From: MED-G116 sp038147495
GTDB lineage: Bacteria; Pseudomonadota; Alphaproteobacteria; Puniceispirillales; Puniceispirillaceae
Reading direction: 5' to 3'
Length of the DNA: 64,000 nt
Assembly (NCBI GenBank): GCA_038147495.1
Contig: JAYQTT010000002.1
Span: 62,001 to 126,000 of the forward strand
The notes beneath the pieces were generated by a model. The model saw nothing but the letters and a program-made list of their open reading frames with translations. It had not been told where the DNA came from and did no database searches. Positions 44,055 through 52,480 of the stretch are shown here, one piece after another. A program made the position numbers and the translations under genes. The stretch's first letter is position 1, and each line of letters opens with the position of its first letter.

Positions 44055-47048
44055 ATGCCCGATGACGCCAAGTTGCCAGGCCTATCCGCGCTGAAATCAA
44101 CGCTTTCATGTGCTGTGCATGATGATCTTTTGTCACGCGGGCGATACGCGACTGATGCATCAATTTATCAGATGATGCCGCATGCGGTGGTGGTGCCTGA
44201 AACGCTGGATGATGTGCGCCAGACGCTTGAATTCGCAAGACGCGAAGGGATCGCCATCCTGCCCCGGGGCGGTGGCACCTCGCAATGCGGGCAGACGGTG
44301 AACCGCGCCATCGTCATCGATAACAGTAAATATATGAACCGGATGCTCTCGCTTGATGTGGAAAAGCGACAATGTGTGGTTGAACCCGGGATCGTGCTGG
44401 ATGATTTGAACCGCCAGCTCAAACCCCATGGGCTGTGGTTTCCGGTCGATGTCTCGACCTCAAGCCGGGCGACGATTGGCGGCATGGCTGGAAACAACAG
44501 CTGTGGTGGCCGCTCAATCCGCTATGGCATGATGCGCGACAATGTTCTGGCAATTGATGCGATCATGGCCGATGGCAGCGAGGCCCATTTCGGTCCTCTT
44601 GATTTGTTGTCTGCTGATATGGGTGATCTTGATGGTGTCGGTCTGAAAGGTGGTCAATTACACGAGATTCTGCCGGAATTGCTGGCGCTTGGACAGGATC
44701 ATCAGGACGATATTCTTGACGGATTTCCCGGTGTTTTGCGGCGCGTTGGTGGCTATAATATCGATGCCTTGATGCCAGATGCGATGGCATTGCGCCCGGG
44801 TGGCAAAAAAGGTGACGGGATCAATCTGGCGCATCTGTTGGTCGGGTCCGAGGGCACCTTGGCCTATTCCACGGCGATCACTCTCAAATTGTCGCCATTG
44901 CCGGCAAAAAAGATCATGGGGATTTGTCACTTTCCAAGCTTTTACAAGGCGATGGACGCGGCGCAGCATCTGGTTACGCTTGATCCGGTGGCGGTGGAAC
45001 TAATCGATGACACGATGATCTCGCTGGCGCGGTCAATTGCCATTTTCAAACCCATAGTCGAGGAAGCGGTGCGCGGCGATCCGGCGGCGTTGCTCGTGGT
45101 CGAATTCGCCGAAGATGACATGCAGGAAAATCATCGGCGGCTGAAGGCACTGCACGACATGATGGCCGATCTTGGATTTGGATGGGACAAGGACGCAGCG
45201 TGGCAGGGCGGCGTGGTCGAGGCAATTGACCCAGGTTTTCAATCACGCGTGGCGGAAATGCGCAAATCCGGTCTGAACATTATGATGAGCATGAAGGATG
45301 CCGCCAAGCCGGTGTCGTTTCTTGAGGATTGCGCGGTCGAACTGTCTGACCTTGCCGAATATACCGACAAGCTGATCGGAATTTTCAGCAAATATGGCGT
45401 CAAGGGAACATGGTATGCACATGCGTCTGTCGGCTGCTTGCATGTGCGCCCGGTCCTCGACATGAAAAAGCATGATGACGTCAAAACCATGCGGGCCATA
45501 GCGGAAGAAGCCTTCGATCTGGTTCGGCAATTTGGCGGCTCGCATTCCGGCGAGCATGGCGATGGCATTGTCCGGTCGGAATTTAATGATGTGATGTTCG
45601 GGCCGGTGTTGCCGGTGCTGTTCCGCAAGGTCAAACATCTGTTTGATCCGGAAAACCTGTTTAATCCGGGGAAGGTGGTCGATGCACCAAAGATGGATGA
45701 CCGTGACCTGTTCCGCTTTGCCCCCGGCTATCATGTTGAGGATTTTCCAACCCGGCTGAGCTGGCGGGAGTTTCCCGGAAATGCCGGTGGCTTTCAGGGC
45801 GCTGTCGAAATGTGCAACAACAACGGCGCTTGCCGAAAGCTGGAAGGCGGCGTGATGTGCCCCTCATATCGGGTAACGCGCGATGAAAGGGACGTGACCC
45901 GAGGCCGGGCCAACAGTCTTCGTCTGGCACTCTCCGGACAGGTTGGGCCAGACGCTCTGGTCAGCGATGAAATGGCCGAGACGATGAAGCTGTGCGTCTC
46001 GTGCAAGGCGTGCAAGCGTGAATGTCCGGTTGGTGTTGATATGGCCCGCATGAAGATCGAGGTTACGGCGCTGCGCACGGCGGAGCGCGGCCTGACCCTG
46101 CATGACAGGCTGATTGCCTTTTTGCCTGCCTATGCGCCATCGGCGGCACGTTTTGCCCCCTTGGCCAATCTTTTGCAGCAAACATGGCGGCATGTGCCGG
46201 TCATCGCCTCAGTGGTCGAAAAATTAACGGGCTTCACCGCAAGACGCGGCTTGCCGCGCTGGCACAAAAAACCTTTTGGCGTTGATGAAATTCCGGTGAT
46301 GCCCTCTGGCTCCGAAAAACCGGTGATTTTGTTTGCCGATACGTTCAACCGGTATTTTGAACCGGAGAATATTCGTGCAGCGGTGCGGGTGCTGGCGCGT
46401 GCGGGCTATGATGTTTTTGCGCCATCGTCAGGCACCAAGCCGTTGTGCTGTGGCAGGACTTATTTGTCGGCTGGTGTTATTGACCGTGCCAAGACAGAGG
46501 CCGCGCGATTGGTTGCAACATTGTATCCGTTCGCTGAAAAAGGCATTCCGATTGTTGGCCTCGAGCCGTCTTGCACACTGGCGCTTCGTGATGAGGTTGT
46601 CGCCTTGCTTGACAGCGATGAAGCGCGTGCGGTGGCGGCATCGGTTTTGACCTTTGAAGAGCTTCTCGCAAGGGACAAGCCCACGCTTGATTTTGACAGT
46701 TCAGCAACGCCTGAAAAAATCATGTTGCACGGGCATTGTCATCAGAAGGCATTTGACGTGGTCAAGCCGGTGCAAAGCGTGTTGGCAGACATGGCCGGGC
46801 TTGAGGTTGAGGTGATAGAGACGTCTTGTTGCGGTATGGCAGGTGCTTTTGGGTATGGTGCTGACACCTATGATGTCTCGATGAAGATGGCAGAGGCCAG
46901 TCTCCTGCCTGCGATCAGGAATGCGCCTTCCGATGCCGGAATTGTTGCCGATGGCACGTCATGTCGCTGCCAGATCAAGGACGGAACCGGCCGGGAGGCT
47001 GAACATGTCGCTGTTCTGCTTGATCGGATGACGACCAAGGGTGGCTGA
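44055..47048 (+). CDS. FAD and 4Fe-4S binding dehydrogenase, YdiJ-like
   Basis: A 997-residue fusion of a GlcD-type FAD oxidase with a GlpC/CCG iron-sulfur part. The FAD part has LPRGGGTSQCGQTV, GMAGNNSCGGRSIRYG and SHSGEHGDGIVRSE. The iron-sulfur part has CNNNGACRK...MCPSYRVT and CVSCKACKRECPVGVD. The C-terminal CCG domains have EPSCTLALRDE, HGHCHQKAF and ETSCCGMAGAFGYG. Relatives oxidise D-2-hydroxyacids such as D-lactate or D-2-hydroxyglutarate and reduce quinone or a cytochrome. The substrate is not set by the sequence. No operator-like site is seen upstream, so I do not place it in the neighbouring island. Confidence 0.88.
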   Translation: MPDDAKLPGLSALKSTLSCAVHDDLLSRGRYATDASIYQMMPHAVVVPETLDDVRQTLEFARREGIAILPRGGGTSQCGQTVNRAIVIDNSKYMNRMLSLDVEKRQCVVEPGIVLDDLNRQLKPHGLWFPVDVSTSSRATIGGMAGNNSCGGRSIRYGMMRDNVLAIDAIMADGSEAHFGPLDLLSADMGDLDGVGLKGGQLHEILPELLALGQDHQDDILDGFPGVLRRVGGYNIDALMPDAMALRPGGKKGDGINLAHLLVGSEGTLAYSTAITLKLSPLPAKKIMGICHFPSFYKAMDAAQHLVTLDPVAVELIDDTMISLARSIAIFKPIVEEAVRGDPAALLVVEFAEDDMQENHRRLKALHDMMADLGFGWDKDAAWQGGVVEAIDPGFQSRVAEMRKSGLNIMMSMKDAAKPVSFLEDCAVELSDLAEYTDKLIGIFSKYGVKGTWYAHASVGCLHVRPVLDMKKHDDVKTMRAIAEEAFDLVRQFGGSHSGEHGDGIVRSEFNDVMFGPVLPVLFRKVKHLFDPENLFNPGKVVDAPKMDDRDLFRFAPGYHVEDFPTRLSWREFPGNAGGFQGAVEMCNNNGACRKLEGGVMCPSYRVTRDERDVTRGRANSLRLALSGQVGPDALVSDEMAETMKLCVSCKACKRECPVGVDMARMKIEVTALRTAERGLTLHDRLIAFLPAYAPSAARFAPLANLLQQTWRHVPVIASVVEKLTGFTARRGLPRWHKKPFGVDEIPVMPSGSEKPVILFADTFNRYFEPENIRAAVRVLARAGYDVFAPSSGTKPLCCGRTYLSAGVIDRAKTEAARLVATLYPFAEKGIPIVGLEPSCTLALRDEVVALLDSDEARAVAASVLTFEELLARDKPTLDFDSSATPEKIMLHGHCHQKAFDVVKPVQSVLADMAGLEVEVIETSCCGMAGAFGYGADTYDVSMKMAEASLLPAIRNAPSDAGIVADGTSCRCQIKDGTGREAEHVAVLLDRMTTKGG

Positions 47049-47164
47049 AATCAAGGGACGGGGAAGCGCTTTATTCGTTGCGTTGAATATGCGTGTTGTG
47101 TCGGCCGGTTAAATTGGGCAATAGTCTTGATGGAACGAGGACATAGCAGGAAACGGAGACGGGC

Positions 47165-47407
47165 ATGAATAAACTGGTCTGCGATGAATGTGGAACCCAA
47201 TTTAATTGTGGCGCGCCACCCGGCAAGGATCATTGCTGGTGTATGGAACTGCCGAACCTTCGACAAAATTTTGATCTTGCGGGCAAATGTGTGTGTCCTG
47301 ATTGTATGACCCTTGGCAAAGCCAAGGAGATGACGCGGGCCCGCAAGGTTAAGCGGCAACAGAGAAAAAACACCGGCCTTCGGGTGACGCGGTCATCCTC
47401 GCCATAG
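47165..47407 (+). CDS. Cysteine-rich CWC family protein
   Basis: An 80-residue protein with CDECGTQFNCG, then HCWCMELPNL and CVCPDCMTLG, the Cys/Trp/Cys pattern that names the family and looks like a zinc-binding module. The C terminus is basic (ARKVKRQQRKN). Function unknown. It starts 116 bases after the dehydrogenase gene and is convergent with the HD hydrolase gene. Confidence 0.8.
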   Translation: MNKLVCDECGTQFNCGAPPGKDHCWCMELPNLRQNFDLAGKCVCPDCMTLGKAKEMTRARKVKRQQRKNTGLRVTRSSSP

Positions 47408-47419
47408 GTCTTTTGCCGG

Positions 47420-48055
47420 TTATTTCCGATAGCCGCCGAGAATATCAAAGCGCCGCAAAAACTGGCTGGCGGCCTCGGCTGGTGGACGGGGTCTGATCCG
47501 CATGGTTGCGGGGGTGCCACGCGGCTTTGGGAACAGCTTGTTTGCGTCTTCCTCACTGAATCCGGCAAGTTGTGTGGCTTCAAGCCATGCTGCCATGCGA
47601 TCGGCTCGTTTGATCGCTTTGGTGACGTAATCTGGCAAGGTGGCTGGCAGGCCAAAGCGGATCCGGACGGCGGCGTCAAGTTTGGACTCGATCTGGCGGT
47701 AATGATCACCAAGCACCGCCTTGAATGGCGTGATCATATCGCCGATGACATATTCAGGGGCATCATGAAGCAATGTCGCCAATTGCCATTTCTGGTCGAG
47801 ATGCGGTGCGTTGGCGTGCAAAAGTTTTTCCACAATGACGCTGTGCTGTGCCACAGACAGCGGAAATTTGCCTTTGGTCTGTCCGTTCCAGCGACTGACC
47901 CGGGCAAGTCCGTGGGCGATGTCCTCTATCTCGATATCCATCGGTGAGGGGTCGATGATATCAAGGCGACGACCGCTCAGCATCCGTTGCCACGCCCGCG
48001 GCGTGTGGCGCTTTGCTGTTGCGGTTTTGGGACTGGACTTTACGGAACGGTTCAT
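47420..48055 (-). CDS. HD domain phosphohydrolase, YfbR-like
   Basis: A 211-residue protein with the HD metal site: RVSRWNGQT, then SVAQHSVIVEKLL (His), ATLLHDAPEYVIGDM (His-Asp) and AIKRADRMAAWLEA (Asp). It resembles YfbR-type 5'-deoxynucleotidases, which hydrolyse dNMPs. The open frame reaches 103 codons further upstream, overlapping a divergent gene, with no family likeness there; I start at ATG 48055, which precedes the conserved PRAWQRMLSGRRLD block. The ribosome site is weak, so the start is uncertain. Confidence 0.82.
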   Translation of the reverse strand: MNRSVKSSPKTATAKRHTPRAWQRMLSGRRLDIIDPSPMDIEIEDIAHGLARVSRWNGQTKGKFPLSVAQHSVIVEKLLHANAPHLDQKWQLATLLHDAPEYVIGDMITPFKAVLGDHYRQIESKLDAAVRIRFGLPATLPDYVTKAIKRADRMAAWLEATQLAGFSEEDANKLFPKPRGTPATMRIRPRPPAEAASQFLRRFDILGGYRK

Positions 48056-48203
48056 CTGTATATCGTGCCCAGCACCGCCCCTGATTTCAAGGTAAAGCTG
48101 CTGTGCTGTTACCTTTTCATCTGCTTGCCTTTTCATCTGGTTGCTGTATTCATCTGATATAGAACGAAACCGATTTGGCCACACGCGTTTGAGCTGACTG
48201 AAC

Positions 48204-48902
48204 ATGGATTTTTTTGAGACACAGGAACGATATCGCCGCCGTGAGATGCGCAACTGGCTTCTGCTTCTGTTTCGTGTCTGTGTGGTTGCGGGCGTTTTGT
48301 GGCTTGGCTGGCTTTGGGGGCACGCCGAGCAAACATCATTGCAGGCAGAAGCTGATTTGGTCATTCATGAGAACAATCAGCGCATAACTGCCCTGAGTAC
48401 GGAAGTGCAGACATTGCGTCAGGCGCTATCGCAAGCAGAAGCGCGTCAACAGGCGAGTGAGCTGATTGAGGGCAAAAGCGCGCGATTGCAACAAATTGTG
48501 GCCAAACAAATCGCGCGTGGGGTAAAGCCAGAGCAGATCCTGCAGGCTGTAGAGGGGGTCGGCGTCCCGTCAAATTGCCGCGAGGTAGAGCGGCAGAATG
48601 TTGCGGTTGCAACGCCGCTTTACGCTGGTCCTGAATCAAAGCTGGCGCTTTTTGGCGGTGGACTGAATTTGCATGTCGAAGGTGAAACAGGTAAGCGGGC
48701 CGCCCGCGAAACCCCATGGTTTGACCCAACATTACCAATCAAAGTCCGTCAGGTGTTCCTGAATGGCCAGAAAACCAGCAGCGGTCTATTGCCGCTGGAA
48801 ACCTTTATTCCGGCAGAGCGATGGCTTCTCAAGCTACGCTTTGAAAAATCTGATCTGCGCGGCTATGTCGGCGTGGTCATTTCCAGCTGTACGGTGAACT
48901 GA
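48204..48902 (+). CDS. Single-span membrane protein with coiled coil, function unknown
   Basis: A 232-residue protein: a short basic N terminus, one membrane segment at residues about 17-42 (NWLLLLFRVCVVAGVLWLGWLWG), a Gln/Glu/Ala-rich coiled coil at about 45-105 and a C-terminal beta-rich domain (KLALFGGGLNLHV, IKVRQVFLNGQ, GYVGVVISSCTVN) likely in the periplasm. The layout resembles divisome or envelope linkers, but no family is recognised. Divergent from the HD hydrolase gene. Confidence 0.7.
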   Translation: MDFFETQERYRRREMRNWLLLLFRVCVVAGVLWLGWLWGHAEQTSLQAEADLVIHENNQRITALSTEVQTLRQALSQAEARQQASELIEGKSARLQQIVAKQIARGVKPEQILQAVEGVGVPSNCREVERQNVAVATPLYAGPESKLALFGGGLNLHVEGETGKRAARETPWFDPTLPIKVRQVFLNGQKTSSGLLPLETFIPAERWLLKLRFEKSDLRGYVGVVISSCTVN

Positions 48903-48918
48903 TGCTATTGCACCTGTA

Positions 48919-49542
48919 TCAGGTGCCAATCACCGGGCGGTCCAGCTGAAAGAAATCGTTGATACGCGCATAGTCGCGGTATCCCATCCGGGCGACAAGT
49001 GCCAGGCTTGCAGGGTCAACTTTCCCGTCAACGACAACATTATCATCGACGAAAATACCGGTGACCGTGCCAAGCACAGCGGTGTAATGACCGCCGCGCT
49101 CATTGGCTGGCAGCTTGATGGTCTGCAACAGCGAGCATTCCAGTGCCGCGGGCGCCCCACCAACGCGCGGTGTTGAGACCGTCTGGCCCGGGATCATATC
49201 AAGCCCGGCGGCGACAAATTCATTCTCACCATAGGGATAGTCGCCAGAGCTGGTATTCATCGCGTCAAGCTGTGCCGCGCCGACAATATTCACGGTAAAG
49301 GCGCCAGTCTCCTCGACATTGCGAAGGCTGTCTTTCTGGTGCCCGGTGGTTGCCGCCTGAACCGAAAAAACGACAATGGCGGGATCTTCGGACAGCGCAT
49401 TGAAAAAGCTGTATGGCGCAAGATTAATGCTACCATCAGCACCCATGGATGATATCCACCCAATCGGGCGAGGGGCCACCAATGCCTTTAGAGGGTTGTG
49501 TGACAGTCCAGCGTCTTTGAATTCCATGGGAGCAAAAAACAT
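48919..49542 (-). CDS. Flavin reductase-like FMN-binding protein
   Basis: A 207-residue split-barrel protein of the flavin reductase family, marked by LKALVAPRPIGWISSMGADG, INLAPYSFFNALSEDPAIVVFS and TGAFTVNIVG. Relatives bind FMN and may reduce it for a partner oxygenase or act in unknown reactions. The open frame extends 126 codons upstream without likeness to the family; ATG 49542 has AAGAAGAG ahead of it. Divergent from the GST gene across 204 bases with no gene. Confidence 0.85.
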   Translation of the reverse strand: MFFAPMEFKDAGLSHNPLKALVAPRPIGWISSMGADGSINLAPYSFFNALSEDPAIVVFSVQAATTGHQKDSLRNVEETGAFTVNIVGAAQLDAMNTSSGDYPYGENEFVAAGLDMIPGQTVSTPRVGGAPAALECSLLQTIKLPANERGGHYTAVLGTVTGIFVDDNVVVDGKVDPASLALVARMGYRDYARINDFFQLDRPVIGT

Positions 49543-49746
49543 GCTTGAATACTCTTCTTGTCTATGGTGCGAAACGTATGTAACAGCCATTGGCGGGCGT
49601 TGCAAATAACAGTCTTTGTTTCTTCGTTTTTCGATATTGCGTTCACCGCTGTATGCCCCTATTTCAATGGTCGCAGGGCTAAACTCCTGCTCACCTGCTG
49701 ATCTTGAATGATCGGGCTCAAACACACGATCCAAGAGGACTGCCCC

Positions 49747-50427
49747 ATGATCGATCTTTACTATGCTCCAACCCCGAACGGTCACAAAATTACCATTGCG
49801 CTGGAGGAATTGGGTCTTGCCTATAAAGTGCACGACATAAATATCGGCAAGGGCGATCAATTTGCGCCTGATTTTCTGGCGATCAGCCCAAACAACAAAA
49901 TACCTGCGATTGTTGATCAAGATGGGTTCAACGGTCAGCCGGTCAGCCTTTTCGAGTCAGGCGCAATTTTGATGTATCTGGCTGAAAAAACAGGAAAATT
50001 AATGCCTGCAGAGGCCGGCCAAGAGCGCAAGACCGTAATGGAATGGTTGATGTGGCAAATGGGCGGCTTTGGTCCAATGCTGGGGCAGGCACATCATTTC
50101 AATTATTATGCGCCAGATAAGATCGAATACGCCATCAACCGCTACAGCAACGAAGCAAACCGGCTCTATGGCGTGCTGGAAAAGCAGCTTGAAGGTAAGG
50201 ATTACGTGGCCGGGGATTATTCGATCGCCGACATTGCCATTTTTCCGTGGACGCGCACTTATGAGCGTCAACATGTCGACATTGAGCAATATCCGAATGT
50301 CAAAGCGTGGCGTGCCAGAATGTTCGCGCGCCCTGCGGTGATGAAGGGCATGAAGGTTGGTTCCGAGACTCGTGAGGATTTAAAAGACCTCAGCGAAGAG
50401 GAATGGAAAAAGCTGTTCGGGATTTAG
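49747..50427 (+). CDS. Glutathione S-transferase, nu-class-like
   Basis: A 226-residue cytosolic GST. The thioredoxin-like N-terminal domain has YYAPTPNGHKITIALEELGL and NNKIPAIVD with the cis-Pro, then LFESGAILMYLAEKTG; the helical C-terminal domain has MEWLMWQMGGFGPMLGQAHHF and YSIADIAIFPWTRTYE. These match YfcG/YghU-type enzymes, which reduce disulfides with glutathione. ATG 49747 follows AAGAGGA; an in-frame start 39 bases upstream is less likely. Confidence 0.9.
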   Translation: MIDLYYAPTPNGHKITIALEELGLAYKVHDINIGKGDQFAPDFLAISPNNKIPAIVDQDGFNGQPVSLFESGAILMYLAEKTGKLMPAEAGQERKTVMEWLMWQMGGFGPMLGQAHHFNYYAPDKIEYAINRYSNEANRLYGVLEKQLEGKDYVAGDYSIADIAIFPWTRTYERQHVDIEQYPNVKAWRARMFARPAVMKGMKVGSETREDLKDLSEEEWKKLFGI

Positions 50428-50454
50428 GGGGGTAAAAGGGCGCTCAGGACGTGG

Positions 50455-50634
50455 TTATGAGGGCGTTTGCTCGCCGTTGAACCGCAAGGTGCAATCACCG
50501 GTAAAAAGCTGCGTCACCAACGACTCTTTACACAATGACCATCTTGGTTGTGGCTGGCCACTCTCGCCTCGCCAGATCGAGGCGATGGCGAGGATCGCCA
50601 GCAAAGCTGCCAAAATCCACATTGTACGACTCAT
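50455..50634 (-). CDS. Small exported or membrane peptide, function unknown
   Basis: A 59-residue protein that starts with a hydrophobic helix (MWILAALLAILAIASIW) and continues into a polar tail with two Cys (SLCKESLV, FTGDCTLRF) that could form a disulfide outside the membrane. GGAGG precedes the ATG at 50634. It follows ycgN by 22 bases on the same strand and so is probably co-transcribed. No family is recognised. Confidence 0.6.
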   Translation of the reverse strand: MSRTMWILAALLAILAIASIWRGESGQPQPRWSLCKESLVTQLFTGDCTLRFNGEQTPS

Positions 50635-50656
50635 CTTATCGTGCCTCCGTTGGTTG

Positions 50657-51094
50657 TTACCATTCGCGGATATGGTCTGGCATGTCGGCTTCTGCAACAT
50701 GCGCCTCGGGAATGATTTGCCCTGCCACCGAATTCCCGCTCAGTCGCGTGCTTTCAGGCTCTCCCGTGACGAGAGGGTGCCAGTCAGGCAAATCCATGCC
50801 TTCGTTGAGCCGCCGATACGCGCAGCTTTTGGGCATCCAATGCAGGCTTTCAAGGCGCTCAGGTGTCAGGATCACGCAATCCGGAACAATCGCTTTGCGG
50901 TTGGCGTAATCCGTGCAATGACAATCATCACAATCGAGCAATTTGCACGCTACATCTGTGTAATAGATATCGCCTGTGTCAACATCTTCAAGCTTGAGAA
51001 CACAGCATTTTCCGCATCCGTCACATAATGACTCCCACTCTTCGCGGGTCATTTCTGCGAGCGTCTTTCGTTTCCAGAAGGGCTCTTCCGACAC
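50657..51094 (-). CDS. ycgN: YcgN family cysteine cluster protein (UPF0260)
   Basis: A 145-residue protein with many Cys in the UPF0260 pattern: LCDGCGKCCVLKLEDVDTG, VACKLLDCDDCHCTDY, and later DCVILTP and MPKSCAYRRL. This set suggests a metal or iron-sulfur site. Function unknown. Its first 46 bases overlap the end of the cfa gene in another frame, an unusually long overlap for this strand. Confidence 0.88.
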   Translation of the reverse strand: MSEEPFWKRKTLAEMTREEWESLCDGCGKCCVLKLEDVDTGDIYYTDVACKLLDCDDCHCTDYANRKAIVPDCVILTPERLESLHWMPKSCAYRRLNEGMDLPDWHPLVTGEPESTRLSGNSVAGQIIPEAHVAEADMPDHIREW

Positions 51095-52320
51095 AGTATC
51101 TCCTTAAATTCTGCCTCAAGCTTGCACATATATTGGCGGTTTATCGGAACCGCCATTTGATCATGTGCCAATTGCAATTGAAACACCATGCCCTGTTGCG
51201 TTCTGAAAAAATATTCGCATCCCAGCAAATAGAAATCCCACATGCGGACAAATCGCTCATCATAGACCTTACGGATTTCGCTGATGTTCGCATGAAAATT
51301 GGTCCGCCAATGCCGCAAGGTTTCGGCGTAATGCCCGCGCATGATTTCCAGATCGATGATCTTCAACCCCTGATGTTCGGTTGCCACGATCATCTGGTCG
51401 AGTGATGGCAGGAATCCCCCCGGAAAGATGTATTTGGTCAACCACCGGTTCACCGGAACAGCGCGTCCGTGAACGCCAATGCTGTGGACCACTGCAATGC
51501 CGTTCTGCCGCAACAACCTTTTGATCTGGCGGAAATAGGTTTTGAAATTTGTCGGCCCGACATGTTCGAGCATGCCAACCGATACAATCTTGTCAAACTT
51601 GCCGGTCTGTTTGCGGTAGTCGCGATGGGCAAAATCAAGCCGGTGTTGAAGCCCATCCGCCTTTGCTTTTTTGGTGGCATAGGCAAGCTGGCCGGTGGAT
51701 AAGGTAATTCCGGTGACATGGACATTTTCTCGGCAGGTACACAGCGCGGTCGCCAGCCCACCCCAACCACAGCCGATGTCAAGAACAGCATCGCCATGCC
51801 GCAGACTTAGTTTTGCGGCCAGACGCGCAATTTTGGTGTTTTGCGCGACATCAAGCGGTGTGTCAGGCGACTCAAAATAGGCGCAGGAATATTGGCGTCT
51901 GGGATCAAGGAAGCTGTCGAACAACTGATCGGTCAGGTCATAATGATGCGCCACATTGCGCCGGGCTGCGCGCGGCTTGTTCCAATAAGACAGAAAGGCG
52001 AGGTGATGGGCGAGGAAAAGGCTCAACCGACCGGCCCAATGTCCGGCCCAGTGCCGAGAATTCAGCATCAGTAATTCAACAAAGGATTCCAGATCGTCAT
52101 TTTTGATGCGAAGCAACCCGTCCATATAGGCTTCGCCAATCACAAGATCAGGCTTCATCACCACACGCCATAATGTTCGGCTGTTGGCGATTTTGATGGC
52201 CACCTTTGGCCCGGGCCTGTTTTCTGTCATCCGGTAAACGGCGCCTGAACCGATCGTGACGCTGAGAGTGCCGAAGGCAACAAACTGTTTGAAAAGATGT
52301 AATGCCAATCTGTCAAACAT
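51049..52320 (-). CDS. cfa: Cyclopropane-fatty-acyl-phospholipid synthase
   Basis: Adds a methylene group from SAM across double bonds of membrane lipid acyl chains. The 423-residue protein has an N-terminal lipid-binding domain and a methyltransferase domain with VLDIGCGWGGLA (SAM site), GITLSTGQLAYA, DKIVSVGMLEHVG and KYIFPGGFLPSL. It ends within the start of ycgN. No promoter is assigned in the 160-base gap to the divergent mnmC. Confidence 0.93.
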   Translation of the reverse strand: MFDRLALHLFKQFVAFGTLSVTIGSGAVYRMTENRPGPKVAIKIANSRTLWRVVMKPDLVIGEAYMDGLLRIKNDDLESFVELLMLNSRHWAGHWAGRLSLFLAHHLAFLSYWNKPRAARRNVAHHYDLTDQLFDSFLDPRRQYSCAYFESPDTPLDVAQNTKIARLAAKLSLRHGDAVLDIGCGWGGLATALCTCRENVHVTGITLSTGQLAYATKKAKADGLQHRLDFAHRDYRKQTGKFDKIVSVGMLEHVGPTNFKTYFRQIKRLLRQNGIAVVHSIGVHGRAVPVNRWLTKYIFPGGFLPSLDQMIVATEHQGLKIIDLEIMRGHYAETLRHWRTNFHANISEIRKVYDERFVRMWDFYLLGCEYFFRTQQGMVFQLQLAHDQMAVPINRQYMCKLEAEFKEILCRKSPSGNERRSQK

Positions 52321-52480
52321 GGGTTATCCAGCTCATGCAAATGTGGTTTTACTGCATGATAATGTCTGAGGCTAAATAAAGGGTTAACGCGAGGCCAACT
52401 CGCGGGTATTGCGAGACAAAAAATGATAGCCTGCATGTCTCTATGATGATTTCGGCGCACGATAAGGAGCGCAAAACAGA

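Noticed and set aside
48056..48364. 103-codon N-terminal extension of the HD hydrolase
   Set aside because: It overlaps the divergent coiled-coil protein gene and is low-complexity Ser/Arg-rich; the family starts just before PRAWQRML.
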